Positions 1 to 8,755 of a DNA stretch of 53,136 bases are shown one piece after another (the stretch's first letter is position 1; each line of letters begins with the position of its first letter). The translations under genes and the position numbers were made by a program. The DNA is taken from contig CAMCDQ010000010.1 of NCBI GenBank assembly GCA_945873505.1, positions 1-53,136 on the forward strand, given 5' to 3'. The notes beneath the pieces were generated by a model. That model had not been told where the DNA came from and searched no databases. It saw nothing but the letters and a program-made list of their open reading frames with translations. Source of the stretch: Chitinophaga pinensis (GTDB taxonomy: Bacteria > Bacteroidota > Bacteroidia > Flavobacteriales > Flavobacteriaceae).

Positions 1-26
1 TAGCCTCTTTTATTGGACGTTGCCAT
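1..26 (-). CDS. N-terminus of a divergent gene, probably a flavobacterial TPR protein (partial)
   Basis: Read on the minus strand, an ATG at 26-24 opens a frame that runs off the left edge with MATSNKRG. From memory, a conserved flavobacterial tetratricopeptide-repeat membrane protein begins with a very similar MATYNKRGY-type sequence and is encoded divergently from recF. That memory, plus a TAnnTTTG promoter box just upstream, is the only support. Eight residues cannot prove identity. Confidence 0.4.
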
Positions 27-48
27 TTAATTTTAAATTAGTGAGTGG

Positions 49-56
49 CAAAAATA
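49..56 (-). promoter_or_regulatory. -7 box for the divergent left-edge gene
   Basis: On the minus strand the bases read TATTTTTG, matching the Bacteroidota -7 consensus TAnnTTTG. It lies 22 nt before the ATG at position 26. No clear TTTG -33 element is seen at the usual 19-nt spacing. Confidence 0.35.
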
Positions 57-269
57 AAATTTTTATTGAAACTGTCATAAAAAAAACGCTTTTATATTCA
101 AATAAATGTAACATTTTATTGATTTTGAGGTACATTCATACAAATTACAATATATTTGGAATTCAAATTCCCCTAAATGAGGTTTTATCGATAATTTTCA
201 ATAATTTGCACCTTTAAAAATAAAACAAATTAAGATTTTCAATTCTCTCATTATCAGTAAGTTTCATAA

Positions 270-1349
270 ATGTATCTAAAAAAAATTTCTTTATTCAATT
301 ATAAAAATTTTTCAGAAGCCAATTTCGAGTTTGACAGCAAAATAAATTGCTTTGTTGGAAAAAATGGAATTGGAAAAACCAATGTATTGGATGCTATTTT
401 TCATTTATCGTATGGAAAAAGCTATTTCAACCCATTGGCGGTTCAAAATATCAAACACGGCGAAGAATTCTTTGTTGTAGATGGCGAATTTGAAAAAAAC
501 GAGCGAACAGAGCAAATTGTTTGTAGTTTAAAAAAAGGGCAAAAGAAAATTTTAAAACGAAATGGAAAACAATACGATAAGTTTTCCGAACATTTGGGTT
601 TCATACCGCTTGTAATAATTTCACCCGCCGATAGAGATTTGATTGTTGAAGGCAGTGAAACCAGAAGAAAATTTGTTGACAGTGTGATTTCACAGTTGGA
701 TTCCAATTATTTGTACCAACTAATTCAATATCAAAAAATCCTCAATCAGCGCAATGCTTTATTGAAATATTTTGCTTTGAATCAGGTTTTTGAAATCGAT
801 ACATTATCCATATATAATGAACAATTGAATGGTTTAGGACAAACGATATTTGAAAAAAGAAAAGCATTTTTAGCTGATTTTGTTCCAATATTTAACAAAC
901 ACCATCAAGCAATTACAGGTTCTGAAGAAACAGTTCAATTGGTCTATGAAAGTCAATTGTTTGAAAAAGAATTGTTGTTGCTTTTACAAGAAAACATCAA
1001 TAAAGATAGGGTTTTGCATTATACAAGTGTCGGAATTCACAAAGACGATTTGTCATTTGAAATAGACAATTATCCGATAAAAAAGTTTGGGTCTCAAGGC
1101 CAACAAAAATCATTTTTAATAGCATTAAAATTGGCTCAATTTGAATTTGTAAAAAAACAATCTGGTGAAAATCCAATTTTGTTATTTGACGATATTTTTG
1201 ATAAATTAGATGAAACTCGTGTTGGAAAAATTGTAGAAATGGTCAATAATGATGATTTTGGACAACTATTTATTTCCGATACACATCCTGAACGAACGGA
1301 ATCCATAATAAAATCGACCCATCAGAGTTATAAAATATTTAACTTGTAA
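270..1349 (+). CDS. recF: DNA replication/repair protein RecF
   Basis: RecF is an SMC/ABC-like ATPase that helps RecO and RecR load RecA on gapped DNA. The 359-aa length is normal for the family. Visible motifs are a P-loop GKNGIGKT at residues 30-37, a signature-like SQGQQKS segment near residue 275, and a Walker B/D-loop [11 protein letters not shown] near residue 305. The ATG is preceded by a weak TAAGTTTC box only 4 nt upstream, so the transcript may have almost no leader. The gene stands apart from dnaA and dnaN here and is divergent from the left-edge gene. recR, a functional partner, lies in this same window near 35.4 kb. Confidence 0.95.
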   Translation: MYLKKISLFNYKNFSEANFEFDSKINCFVGKNGIGKTNVLDAIFHLSYGKSYFNPLAVQNIKHGEEFFVVDGEFEKNERTEQIVCSLKKGQKKILKRNGKQYDKFSEHLGFIPLVIISPADRDLIVEGSETRRKFVDSVISQLDSNYLYQLIQYQKILNQRNALLKYFALNQVFEIDTLSIYNEQLNGLGQTIFEKRKAFLADFVPIFNKHHQAITGSEETVQLVYESQLFEKELLLLLQENINKDRVLHYTSVGIHKDDLSFEIDNYPIKKFGSQGQQKSFLIALKLAQFEFVKKQSGENPILLFDDIFDKLDETRVGKIVEMVNNDDFGQLFISDTHPERTESIIKSTHQSYKIFNL

Positions 1350-1419
1350 GTTTTGCAAATTCAATAATTAACCGTTTCCTTTACTGATAAATTTTAAATT
1401 AAATTTAAATAAACATGCA

Positions 1420-2118
1420 ATGAAAGCAACCCTTTTCTCCTTATTATTTATCGGATTCCTATTTACAAATTGTAACGGTCAAGCCGAAAAAAAATACGAA
1501 TCAATAGCACCAACAGCTTTTGCTGATAAAATAAAAGCGACTACTAATGCTCAAATTATCGATGTTCGTTCTCCAGAAGAATTTGCAGGACAACACATTG
1601 AAAATGCGAAAAACATCAATTGGAACGGTGATAATTTTGATGGAAAAGTCAGTGAATATGACAAATCAAAACCTATATTCGTCTATTGTATGATTGGCGG
1701 AAGAAGTAAAAAAGCAGCCGAAAAATTGCAAGAATTAGGTTTCAAAACCATTTATGAAGTGCAAGGTGGAATAATGAAATGGAATGCCGCAGGATTGTCA
1801 ATTCCAAGTGATAAAATCATCGGAATGTGCATTCAGGAATACAAAGAATTACTAAATTCTGATAAAAAAGTTTTAATTGATTTTTATGCTGAATGGTGTG
1901 CGCCTTGTAAAAAAATGACACCGTATCTATTGAAAATGCAGAAAGGAATGGCGGAAAAAGTGACTATTATTCAGTTAAATGCAGATGAAAATAAGACTTT
2001 AATTACTGAATTGAAAATTGACGAACTTCCTACCTTATTATTATACCAAAACAATAAAGTAATTTGGAAACATTCAGGATATTTAAGCGAGGAAGATTTG
2101 ACGAAACAATTACAATAA
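1420..2118 (+). CDS. Lipoprotein with rhodanese and thioredoxin domains
   Basis: The 232-aa protein starts with a lipoprotein signal: a hydrophobic stretch, then FTNC with the lipid-modified Cys at 18. Residues about 30-130 form a rhodanese domain with IIDVRSPEEF and an active loop CMIGGRS (Cys90). Residues about 135-232 form a thioredoxin fold with WCAPCK (Cys160, Cys163) and the cis-Pro segment ELPT (Pro204). It should sit on the outer face of the inner membrane or the inner leaflet of the outer membrane. A role in handling sulfane sulfur, with the thioredoxin domain reducing the rhodanese persulfide, is inference. It is followed 3 nt later by the DUF2461 gene, so the two are probably co-transcribed. 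Confidence 0.85.
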   Translation: MKATLFSLLFIGFLFTNCNGQAEKKYESIAPTAFADKIKATTNAQIIDVRSPEEFAGQHIENAKNINWNGDNFDGKVSEYDKSKPIFVYCMIGGRSKKAAEKLQELGFKTIYEVQGGIMKWNAAGLSIPSDKIIGMCIQEYKELLNSDKKVLIDFYAEWCAPCKKMTPYLLKMQKGMAEKVTIIQLNADENKTLITELKIDELPTLLLYQNNKVIWKHSGYLSEEDLTKQLQ

Positions 2119-2121
2119 ATT

Positions 2122-2793
2122 ATGATTTCAAAACATTCATTAGAATTTCTTAGGGATTTAAAAACTAATAATAATCGGGATTGGTTTTTAGAAAATAAAA
2201 AACGTTACGAAGAGTTTAAAAAGGATTATCATCAATTAATTCAAGCATTTTTTGAGATTATGAAACCACAAGATTCCAATTTGGAACTCTTAGAAGTGAA
2301 AAATTGCGCATTCCGAATTAACCGTGATATTCGTTTTTCTAAAAATAAAGCACCTTATAAAACTCATTTAGGAATTTGGATGAATACCAACCAAGGCAAT
2401 AAAAATGGACCAGGATATTATATTCATATTGAAAAAGGAAGCAGTTTTATAGCTGCGGGAATGTACAGTCCTGAATCTGATGATTTAAAAAAAATTAGAA
2501 AAGAAATTGCCTTTTTTTATGAAGATTTGGAAGCAATTTTGAACGATAAAAACTTCAAAAAATTCTATTCTGGATTAGAAAGAACAGAATCAAATTCCTT
2601 GAAAAACGGACCAAAAGATTTTGACAAGGAGCATCCTGCAATTGAATTTTTGAAACTTAAAAGTTTTGTTGCGATTCATAAAATAGCAGACGGAGCGCTA
2701 TTTAATGAAAATTTCGTGAAAGCTACAGCAGAAAAATTAATCGTTTTGAAACCACTTCTAGAATTTTTGAATCGTGGCTTGTCAATGGATTAA
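2122..2793 (+). CDS. DUF2461 (TIGR02453) family protein
   Basis: This 223-aa soluble protein matches the DUF2461 family by its N-terminal FLRDLKTNNNRDWF segment, the central FRINRDIRFSKNKAPYK segment (residues about 67-83), and the later GPGYYIHIE. The biochemical function of the family is not established. The start 3 nt after the rhodanese-thioredoxin stop suggests translational coupling. No signal peptide or membrane segment is seen. Confidence 0.85.
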   Translation: MISKHSLEFLRDLKTNNNRDWFLENKKRYEEFKKDYHQLIQAFFEIMKPQDSNLELLEVKNCAFRINRDIRFSKNKAPYKTHLGIWMNTNQGNKNGPGYYIHIEKGSSFIAAGMYSPESDDLKKIRKEIAFFYEDLEAILNDKNFKKFYSGLERTESNSLKNGPKDFDKEHPAIEFLKLKSFVAIHKIADGALFNENFVKATAEKLIVLKPLLEFLNRGLSMD

Positions 2794-2825
2794 ATAATAA
2801 ATTATAATTTTTAATAGGTTTAAAG

Positions 2826-2833
2826 TACATTTG
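2826..2833 (+). promoter_or_regulatory. -7 box upstream of murB
   Basis: TACATTTG fits the Bacteroidota -7 consensus TAnnTTTG and lies 23 nt before the murB ATG. The -33 position has only T-rich sequence. Confidence 0.4.
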
Positions 2834-2856
2834 CTTTTTACTTTTATGCTATATAA

Positions 2857-3870
2857 ATGGAAATTCTAAATCATTTTTCTTTAAAAAATTACAATACTTT
2901 TGGCATTCAAGCCAACGCAAAACAATTTGTAAGCGTTCATTCCGTAGCAGATTTAAAAACTGTTTTGATTGAAAATAAAGCTAAAAACAAATTCATTTTG
3001 GGTGGCGGAAGCAATATGCTTTTAACCCAAGATATTGATGCTTTGGTAATTCATATTGATTTAAAAGGCAAAAAAATAGTTGAAGAAAATGACGATTTTG
3101 TATGGATAGAAAGCCAAGCGGGAGAAAATTGGCACGAATTTGTTTTGTGGACAATCAATCAAAATTTTGGTGGATTAGAAAATATGTCATTGATTCCTGG
3201 AAATGTCGGAACTACACCTGTTCAAAATATTGGTGCCTATGGAACCGAAATAAAAGACACTTTTGTTTCTTGTTTGGCTATTAAAATTGACACTCTGGAA
3301 ATGAAAACCTTCTCAAAAACAGCATGTTATTTTGGTTATAGAGAAAGTATTTTCAAAAATGAATTGAAAGACCAATATATAATCACTTCGGTAATTTTTA
3401 AATTGACGAAAAGAAATCATAAAATCAATATTTCTTATGGCGATATCACATTAGAATTAGAAAAAAACAACATCGTAACGCCAACACTAAAAGACGTAAG
3501 CAATGCTGTAATAGCAATTCGACAAAGCAAATTACCCGATCCAAAAGTATTAGGAAACAGCGGTAGTTTTTTCAAAAATCCAATTGTTTTAAAATCAGAT
3601 TTCGAGAAAATTCATCAAAAATTCCCTGAAATGAAATTCTATGAAATTTCCGAAACCGAAGTAAAAGTTCCCGCTGGCTGGCTAATTGAACAAGCCGGTT
3701 TCAAGGGGAAACGCTATGGCGATGCGGGAATTCATAAAAATCAAGCTTTGGTTTTAGTAAATTATGGCTCGGCTACAGGTCAAGAAATTTTGAATGTTTC
3801 CAAGGAAATTCAAGATACAATTTTCAATACTTTCGGAATTCATATTGAAGCGGAAGTAAACATTATCTAA
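2857..3870 (+). CDS. murB: UDP-N-acetylenolpyruvoylglucosamine reductase MurB
   Basis: MurB is the FAD/NADPH enzyme that reduces UDP-GlcNAc-enolpyruvate to UDP-MurNAc in peptidoglycan synthesis. The 337-aa protein carries the FAD loop GGGSN (49-53), the IGAYGTEI segment (125-132), Arg162 in GYRES, the proton-donor Ser237 in NSGSFFKNP, and a C-terminal EAEV segment (331-334) that holds the conserved Glu. This is the E. coli-like (type I) arrangement. It appears to be transcribed alone from the box just upstream. Confidence 0.95.
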   Translation: MEILNHFSLKNYNTFGIQANAKQFVSVHSVADLKTVLIENKAKNKFILGGGSNMLLTQDIDALVIHIDLKGKKIVEENDDFVWIESQAGENWHEFVLWTINQNFGGLENMSLIPGNVGTTPVQNIGAYGTEIKDTFVSCLAIKIDTLEMKTFSKTACYFGYRESIFKNELKDQYIITSVIFKLTKRNHKINISYGDITLELEKNNIVTPTLKDVSNAVIAIRQSKLPDPKVLGNSGSFFKNPIVLKSDFEKIHQKFPEMKFYEISETEVKVPAGWLIEQAGFKGKRYGDAGIHKNQALVLVNYGSATGQEILNVSKEIQDTIFNTFGIHIEAEVNII

Positions 3871-3915
3871 AATTAATTCCAAGCAGAAAAATTTTATTTA
3901 AATACAAAATCTCTG

Positions 3916-3946
3916 TTTGTAAATCCTATTTGAATTCATACCTTTG
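3916..3946 (+). promoter_or_regulatory. Promoter for the GT2 / sigma factor operon
   Basis: TTTG at 3916-3919, a 19-nt spacer and TACCTTTG at 3939-3946 make a perfect match to the Bacteroidota housekeeping promoter. The ATG of the glycosyltransferase follows 29 nt later. Confidence 0.65.
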
Positions 3947-3975
3947 GGCACATCCAAAAAAAAAGAAAAATTGAT

Positions 3976-5082
3976 ATGTTAATCACTATTTTTTATATAT
4001 TTATTGTAATTGTTGCTGTGCAACTTTTTTATTATGCAGGTATTTTCACAAAATTTGCTTTTGCAAAAATTCAAAAAAGCACACCTAAAAGAATTCCAAT
4101 TTCGGTAATTGTTTGCGCTAAAAATGAAGAAAAGAATGTAATTAATTTTATTCCTCTTTTGGCAGAACAAAACTACCCAGATTTTGAAATTATTTTAATT
4201 GACGATGCTTCAAGCGATACAACATTAGATATTTTTGAAGAATTTGAAAAAAAATATACCAATATTAGATTGGTAAAAGTTGAAAATAATGAAGCTTTTT
4301 GGGGTAACAAAAAGTTCGCATTGACATTAGGAATCAAAGCTGCCACAAAAGACTATTTGCTTTTTACAGATGCCGATTGTTATCCGACTTCGAAAGACTG
4401 GATTACATTAATGAGTTCTCAGTTTACGATGCATAAAACATTTGTTTTGGGATATGGCGCTTATGAAAAAATTAGAGGTTCTTTCTTGAACAAAATCATC
4501 CGTTTTGAAACGATGTTATCCGCAGTTCAATACTTCTCTTGGGCGAAAGTAGGCCATCCTTACATGGGGATTGGAAGAAATTTAGCTTACAAAAAAGACG
4601 AATTTTTCAAAGTAAATGGGTTTATCGACCACATGAAAATTCGTTCCGGTGACGACGATTTATTTATCAATCAGGCTAGCAAAGGAAACAATACGATATG
4701 CTGTTATTCCCCTGATAGTTTTACGTATTCCAAACCAAATATGACTTTTAAGGATTGGATTGCTCAGAAAAAGCGCCACGTAGCTACTGCAACTTTTTAT
4801 AAATCATTTGACAGAATTCAACTTTCCGTATTTTTTATTTCGCAAATATTGTTTTTAATTTTACCTATAATTCTATTAGTTTTTCAATATCAATGGATTG
4901 TCGTTTTGAGTATAATTGGTTTTAGATACCTATTCACTTGGATTATTCTAGGATTTTCAGCAGGCAAATTGAAAGAAAAAGATGTAATGTATTGGTTTCC
5001 AATAATTGAGATTGTACTTATATTCACACAAATGAATATCTTTGTATCTAACATTTTCTCAAAACCCGTACATTGGAAATAA
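3976..5082 (+). CDS. Membrane-anchored family 2 glycosyltransferase
   Basis: The 368-aa protein has an N-terminal membrane helix (residues about 3-24), a GT-A domain with nucleotide-binding IDDASSD (75-81) and metal-binding TDADC (131-135), a QKKRH segment (QxxRW-like) near residue 263, and about three C-terminal membrane helices. This layout resembles processive or lipid-linked GT2 enzymes. Sugar and acceptor are unknown, and it lies far from the polysaccharide locus at the right. Its stop codon lies inside the next gene, so the two are probably translationally coupled. Confidence 0.85.
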   Translation: MLITIFYIFIVIVAVQLFYYAGIFTKFAFAKIQKSTPKRIPISVIVCAKNEEKNVINFIPLLAEQNYPDFEIILIDDASSDTTLDIFEEFEKKYTNIRLVKVENNEAFWGNKKFALTLGIKAATKDYLLFTDADCYPTSKDWITLMSSQFTMHKTFVLGYGAYEKIRGSFLNKIIRFETMLSAVQYFSWAKVGHPYMGIGRNLAYKKDEFFKVNGFIDHMKIRSGDDDLFINQASKGNNTICCYSPDSFTYSKPNMTFKDWIAQKKRHVATATFYKSFDRIQLSVFFISQILFLILPIILLVFQYQWIVVLSIIGFRYLFTWIILGFSAGKLKEKDVMYWFPIIEIVLIFTQMNIFVSNIFSKPVHWK

Positions 5083-5624
5083 TAAAAAATATAGAAAAAG
5101 CTAAAATTGGTGATCAAGTTGCCATTAATTTTCTATTGGATTTTTATTGGAATGAAGTCTATGCTTTTATGTTGAAACGTACTGAAAACGAAACAGACGC
5201 CGAAGATATTACCATCGAAACCTTCTCAAAAGCATTCGATAAAATAGCCACCTACAATCCTGAATTTCAATTTAATACGTGGTTAATTGCTATTGCAAAA
5301 AACGTTCATATTGATATTTTACGAAAGAAAAAGTCCTCGTTATTTGTAGAAATTACAGACGAAGATGATTATCATGCTTATAATATTGCCGATACTACTC
5401 CATCAGCAGAAGACAAATTGATTACAGAACAAAATTTATCACAATTACTTCAATACATCAAGGAATTGAAACTTCACTATCAAGAAGTCATTCAGTTGCG
5501 TTATTTTCAAGAAATGAGCTATCAGGAAATTGCAAACCAGCTAGATGAACCATTGAGCAATGTGAAAGTTAAAATTCTACGTGCTAAGAAATTATTGGCA
5601 GAAATAATTCAAAATAAAAGGTAA
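5073..5624 (+). CDS. ECF-type RNA polymerase sigma factor
   Basis: The 183-aa protein has sigma region 2 (DAEDITIETFSKAF, then NTWLIAIAKN, residues about 43-82) and region 4 (YQEVIQLRYFQEMSYQEIA, about 130-150, followed by a recognition helix). The best start is a TTG at 5073, which overlaps the glycosyltransferase gene by 10 nt; no ATG is present near the N-terminus. No anti-sigma gene is adjacent, which is unusual for an ECF factor and leaves the regulon unknown. Overlap with an upstream membrane GT is suggestive of co-regulation only. Confidence 0.85.
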   Translation: MEIIKNIEKAKIGDQVAINFLLDFYWNEVYAFMLKRTENETDAEDITIETFSKAFDKIATYNPEFQFNTWLIAIAKNVHIDILRKKKSSLFVEITDEDDYHAYNIADTTPSAEDKLITEQNLSQLLQYIKELKLHYQEVIQLRYFQEMSYQEIANQLDEPLSNVKVKILRAKKLLAEIIQNKR

Positions 5625-5700
5625 TTATAAATTCAGAATTATATTCCATTTTTACTTTTGAATTTCCAATTAAATAAAACAGCAACTAATCTACTTTCCG

Positions 5701-5708
5701 TATATTTG
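5701..5708 (+). promoter_or_regulatory. -7 box upstream of lipA
   Basis: TATATTTG, a perfect TAnnTTTG box, lies 19 nt before the lipA ATG. No matching TTTG is seen 19 nt further upstream. Confidence 0.5.
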
Positions 5709-5727
5709 CAACATCAAAATACCTATT

Positions 5728-6597
5728 ATGGAATCTGTTTTAGAAAATGTACTTCCAACTGGAAAACCAAAATGGTTAAAAGTAAAATTACCGATTGGTC
5801 AAAAATATACTGAGCTTCGTGGCTTGGTCGATAAATATAAACTCAACACCATTTGTACTTCTGGAAGCTGTCCGAATATGGGTGAATGTTGGGGCGAAGG
5901 AACTGCTACGTTTATGATTCTTGGGAATATTTGTACGCGTTCTTGTGGTTTTTGTGGGGTAAAAACGGGAAGACCCGAAACTGTAGATTGGGATGAACCA
6001 GAAAAAGTAGCCCGTTCCATAAAAATTATGAATATCAAACACGCTGTAATTACAAGTGTTGACAGAGATGATTTGAAAGATGGCGGTTCTATTATTTGGA
6101 TTGAAACTATAAAAGCAATTCGAAGAATGAATCCAACAACTACATTGGAAACCTTAATTCCAGATTTTCAAGGAATAGAAAGAAATATTGACCGAATCGT
6201 TGAGGCAAATCCTGAAGTGGTTTCTCATAACGTAGAAACTGTTCGAAGATTGACAAGAGAAGTTAGAATTCAAGCAAAATATGACCGCAGTTTAGAAGTT
6301 TTGAGATACCTAAAAGAAAAAGGAATCAACAGAACTAAATCAGGAATTATGCTTGGTTTGGGTGAAACTGAAGAAGAAGTTTTTCAAACAATGAAGGATT
6401 TGCGTCAAGCGAATGTTGACGTTGTAACCATCGGACAATATTTGCAACCAAGTAAAAAACACTTGCCTGTGAAGGAATTTATAACTCCCGATCAATTTGC
6501 AAAATATGAACAATTTGGACTTGAATTGGGTTTCCGACACGTTGAAAGTGGTCCACTAGTGAGGTCTTCTTATAAAGCTCAAAAACATATATTATAG
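5728..6597 (+). CDS. lipA: Lipoyl synthase
   Basis: LipA is a radical-SAM enzyme that inserts two sulfurs into octanoyl groups on lipoyl-dependent enzymes. Both [4Fe-4S] sites are visible: the auxiliary cluster Cys43, Cys48, Cys54 (CTSGSCPNMGEC) and the radical-SAM Cys69, Cys73, Cys76 (CTRSCGFC). The C-terminal RSSYKA (279-284) supplies the conserved Ser. At 289 aa it is full length. A lipB gene is not adjacent. Confidence 0.96.
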   Translation: MESVLENVLPTGKPKWLKVKLPIGQKYTELRGLVDKYKLNTICTSGSCPNMGECWGEGTATFMILGNICTRSCGFCGVKTGRPETVDWDEPEKVARSIKIMNIKHAVITSVDRDDLKDGGSIIWIETIKAIRRMNPTTTLETLIPDFQGIERNIDRIVEANPEVVSHNVETVRRLTREVRIQAKYDRSLEVLRYLKEKGINRTKSGIMLGLGETEEEVFQTMKDLRQANVDVVTIGQYLQPSKKHLPVKEFITPDQFAKYEQFGLELGFRHVESGPLVRSSYKAQKHIL

Positions 6598-6620
6598 GCC
6601 CCCTAACCCCCAAAGGGGGA
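6597..6620. repeat. Pyrimidine/purine hairpin repeat (CCCCC-AAA-GGGGG)
   Basis: Immediately after the lipA stop the sequence reads GGCCCCCTAACCCCCAAAG then GGGGAAAA. CCCCC at 6607-6611 pairs with GGGGG at 6615-6619 around an AAA loop. From memory, this C5/G5 word is a frequent intergenic repeat in Flavobacterium genomes. It could act as a pause or terminator between lipA and gap, but no T-tract follows. Confidence 0.5.
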
Positions 6621-6637
6621 AAATGCGACGTTAAAAA

Positions 6638-7642
6638 ATGATAAAAACAAGAATTGCCATTAATGGATTTGGAAGAATTGGTCGGAATTTATTTCGATTG
6701 CTTTTAAACCATCCAACAATTGAAGTTGTAGCGATTAATGACATTGCCGACAACAAAACGATGGCGCATCTTGTGAAATATGACAGTATTCACGGGAAAC
6801 TTCCTTACAAATGTAGTTTTACAGAAAATTCAATTGTTGTAAATGAAAAAGCTTATTTATTTTTTCATGAAAAATCAATATCCAATTTAGATTGGAAATC
6901 CTTAAATATCGATTTTGTTATTGAATCTACTGGAAAATACCACACTTTTGACGAAATAAACGCACACATATTGGCTGGAGCCAAAAAGGTAATTTTGTCA
7001 GCACCATCAGATGTTGATTCTATAAAAACAGTGGTTTTAGGTGTCAATGAAACTATTCTTAATGGTAGCGAAACTATAATTTCAAACGCGAGCTGCACCA
7101 CTAATAATGCTGCCCCGATGATTAAAATTATTGACGAATTATGCGGAATTGAACAGGCCTATATTACGACGGTTCATTCTTATACCACTGACCAAAGTTT
7201 GCACGATCAGCCTCATAAAGATTTACGCAGAGCACGTGGCGCCTCACAATCTATAGTTCCAACAACTACTGGAGCAGCAAAAGCACTGACAAAAATATTT
7301 CCAAAATTTGAAGGAAAAATCGGGGGTTGTGGTATTCGGGTTCCCGTTCCAGATGGTTCGTTGACCGACATCACATTCAATGTGAAAACACAAGTTTCTA
7401 TTGCAGAAATTAATGCTGCTTTCAAAACTGCATCAGAAACCAATTTTAAAGGGATTTTAGATTATACTGAAGACCCAATTGTATCAGTTGACATTATAGG
7501 AAATACCAATTCTTGTGTGTTTGACGCACAATTAACATCCGTTATTGATAAAATGGTGAAAGTTGTGGGTTGGTATGATAATGAAATTGGATATTCTTCA
7601 AGAATTATTGACTTAATTTTATTACTAAAGGTTAATCATTAA
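6638..7642 (+). CDS. gap: Type I glyceraldehyde-3-phosphate dehydrogenase
   Basis: The 334-aa enzyme has the NAD-binding INGFGRIGR (8-16), Asp35, which usually indicates NAD preference, the catalytic Cys153 in ASCTTN, His180 in VHSYT, and the C-terminal WYDNEIGYS. It interconverts glyceraldehyde-3-phosphate and 1,3-bisphosphoglycerate in the cytoplasm. Its stop overlaps the stop of the convergent lpxK gene by 4 nt (shared TTAA). A second, unrelated GAPDH of the GapN type is encoded at 20.5-22.0 kb. Confidence 0.95.
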   Translation: MIKTRIAINGFGRIGRNLFRLLLNHPTIEVVAINDIADNKTMAHLVKYDSIHGKLPYKCSFTENSIVVNEKAYLFFHEKSISNLDWKSLNIDFVIESTGKYHTFDEINAHILAGAKKVILSAPSDVDSIKTVVLGVNETILNGSETIISNASCTTNNAAPMIKIIDELCGIEQAYITTVHSYTTDQSLHDQPHKDLRRARGASQSIVPTTTGAAKALTKIFPKFEGKIGGCGIRVPVPDGSLTDITFNVKTQVSIAEINAAFKTASETNFKGILDYTEDPIVSVDIIGNTNSCVFDAQLTSVIDKMVKVVGWYDNEIGYSSRIIDLILLLKVNH

Positions 7643-8664
7643 CTGTTTCTTGAACTGAATTCCACATAATTAGTAATGATTTTGTCAAAATTTTCACCTT
7701 CTGAAATAAATTTAATTTGTATTGGAAGGTAAAAAATTTGTTCTTTTGAGATACTTCCTTTCAATCTAACATAATCTTTTTCGGTGGTAATTATGATTTT
7801 GTTATTGGCTTTATTTTTAATTCCTAAAATGTCTTTTTCCGTGAAATGATGATGGTCTGGAAAAGTCATACACTCTTTATTATTATTCTGTAAATGTGCG
7901 AAAAAGGATTGAGGTTTTGCGATTCCTGCCAAAAGTAATTTATCAACATTTTGAATCTCTGAAACTTTGCGTTTTTCATTTTCTGAATACACAAATTCAT
8001 CGTGAGCGATTGTTGTGAAATATAGTTTTTGAGTGTCTAAAATAGCTAACTTTTTTCTTATTTTTAGTTGCTCTTCATTTGATAAATCAGATGGGCATTT
8101 TGTAACTAGTATCACATTTGCCCTTTTTGCTCCGCTCCTATTTTCTCTTAAATTTCCAGTAGGAAGCTGAAAATCATCAGAATACAATTCGTTATATGAA
8201 GTCAACAAAATATAAAGCCCTGCTTTTACTTTTCTGTGTTGAAAGGCATCATCTAATAATATCACTTCTGGTTTTAAAGATTGAGAAAGCAATTGTTCGA
8301 TACCATTTTTTCGATTGGCATCAACAGCAACTTGAATATTTGGAAATTTGGAATAAAACTGAAACGGTTCATCTCCAATTAAAAACGCATTTACATTGGC
8401 ATCAGCCAAAATAAAACCTTTTGATTTTCTTTTATAACCACGACTCAAGGTTGCAATTTTATATTTTTCAGATAATAATCGGATTAAATATTCTATTTGA
8501 GGTGTTTTTCCAGTTCCGCCAACACTTAGATTTCCAACAACTATAATAGGAACTTCAAATGAATACGATTTGAGAAAGCCATTATCGAATAGGAAATTTC
8601 GAAATGAAGTTATTACACCATATATTATGGCAAATGGAAACAGTATTTTTCGCAATAAATTCAT
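7639..8664 (-). CDS. lpxK: Tetraacyldisaccharide 4'-kinase
   Basis: LpxK phosphorylates the lipid A disaccharide at the inner membrane. The chosen ATG at 8664 gives 341 aa starting MNLLRKILFPF, with a single N-terminal membrane anchor (residues about 5-25) followed by a P-loop GNLSVGGTGKTP (44-55). A longer open frame reaching 8769 adds 35 low-complexity residues without family resemblance and overlaps the divergent nif3-like gene, so it was not used. It is convergent with gap and divergent from the nif3-like gene. Confidence 0.93.
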   Translation of the reverse strand: MNLLRKILFPFAIIYGVITSFRNFLFDNGFLKSYSFEVPIIVVGNLSVGGTGKTPQIEYLIRLLSEKYKIATLSRGYKRKSKGFILADANVNAFLIGDEPFQFYSKFPNIQVAVDANRKNGIEQLLSQSLKPEVILLDDAFQHRKVKAGLYILLTSYNELYSDDFQLPTGNLRENRSGAKRANVILVTKCPSDLSNEEQLKIRKKLAILDTQKLYFTTIAHDEFVYSENEKRKVSEIQNVDKLLLAGIAKPQSFFAHLQNNNKECMTFPDHHHFTEKDILGIKNKANNKIIITTEKDYVRLKGSISKEQIFYLPIQIKFISEGENFDKIITNYVEFSSRNS

Positions 8665-8755
8665 TATACGAAAGTATACTATTTTATCTTTATAAAAAAG
8701 TTGATTTGTTTTTTCGTTAATTTGTATATTCAAAAAAGTAATAAAAAAGTAACAA

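Noticed and set aside
20..217. 65-aa open frame at the left edge
   Set aside because: Composition is that of translated AT-rich intergenic DNA, and it covers the divergent promoter region between recF and the left-edge gene.
1..1349. Replication origin near recF
   Set aside because: No dnaA, dnaN or gyrB gene and no cluster of DnaA boxes was seen; recF is often away from the origin in Bacteroidota.
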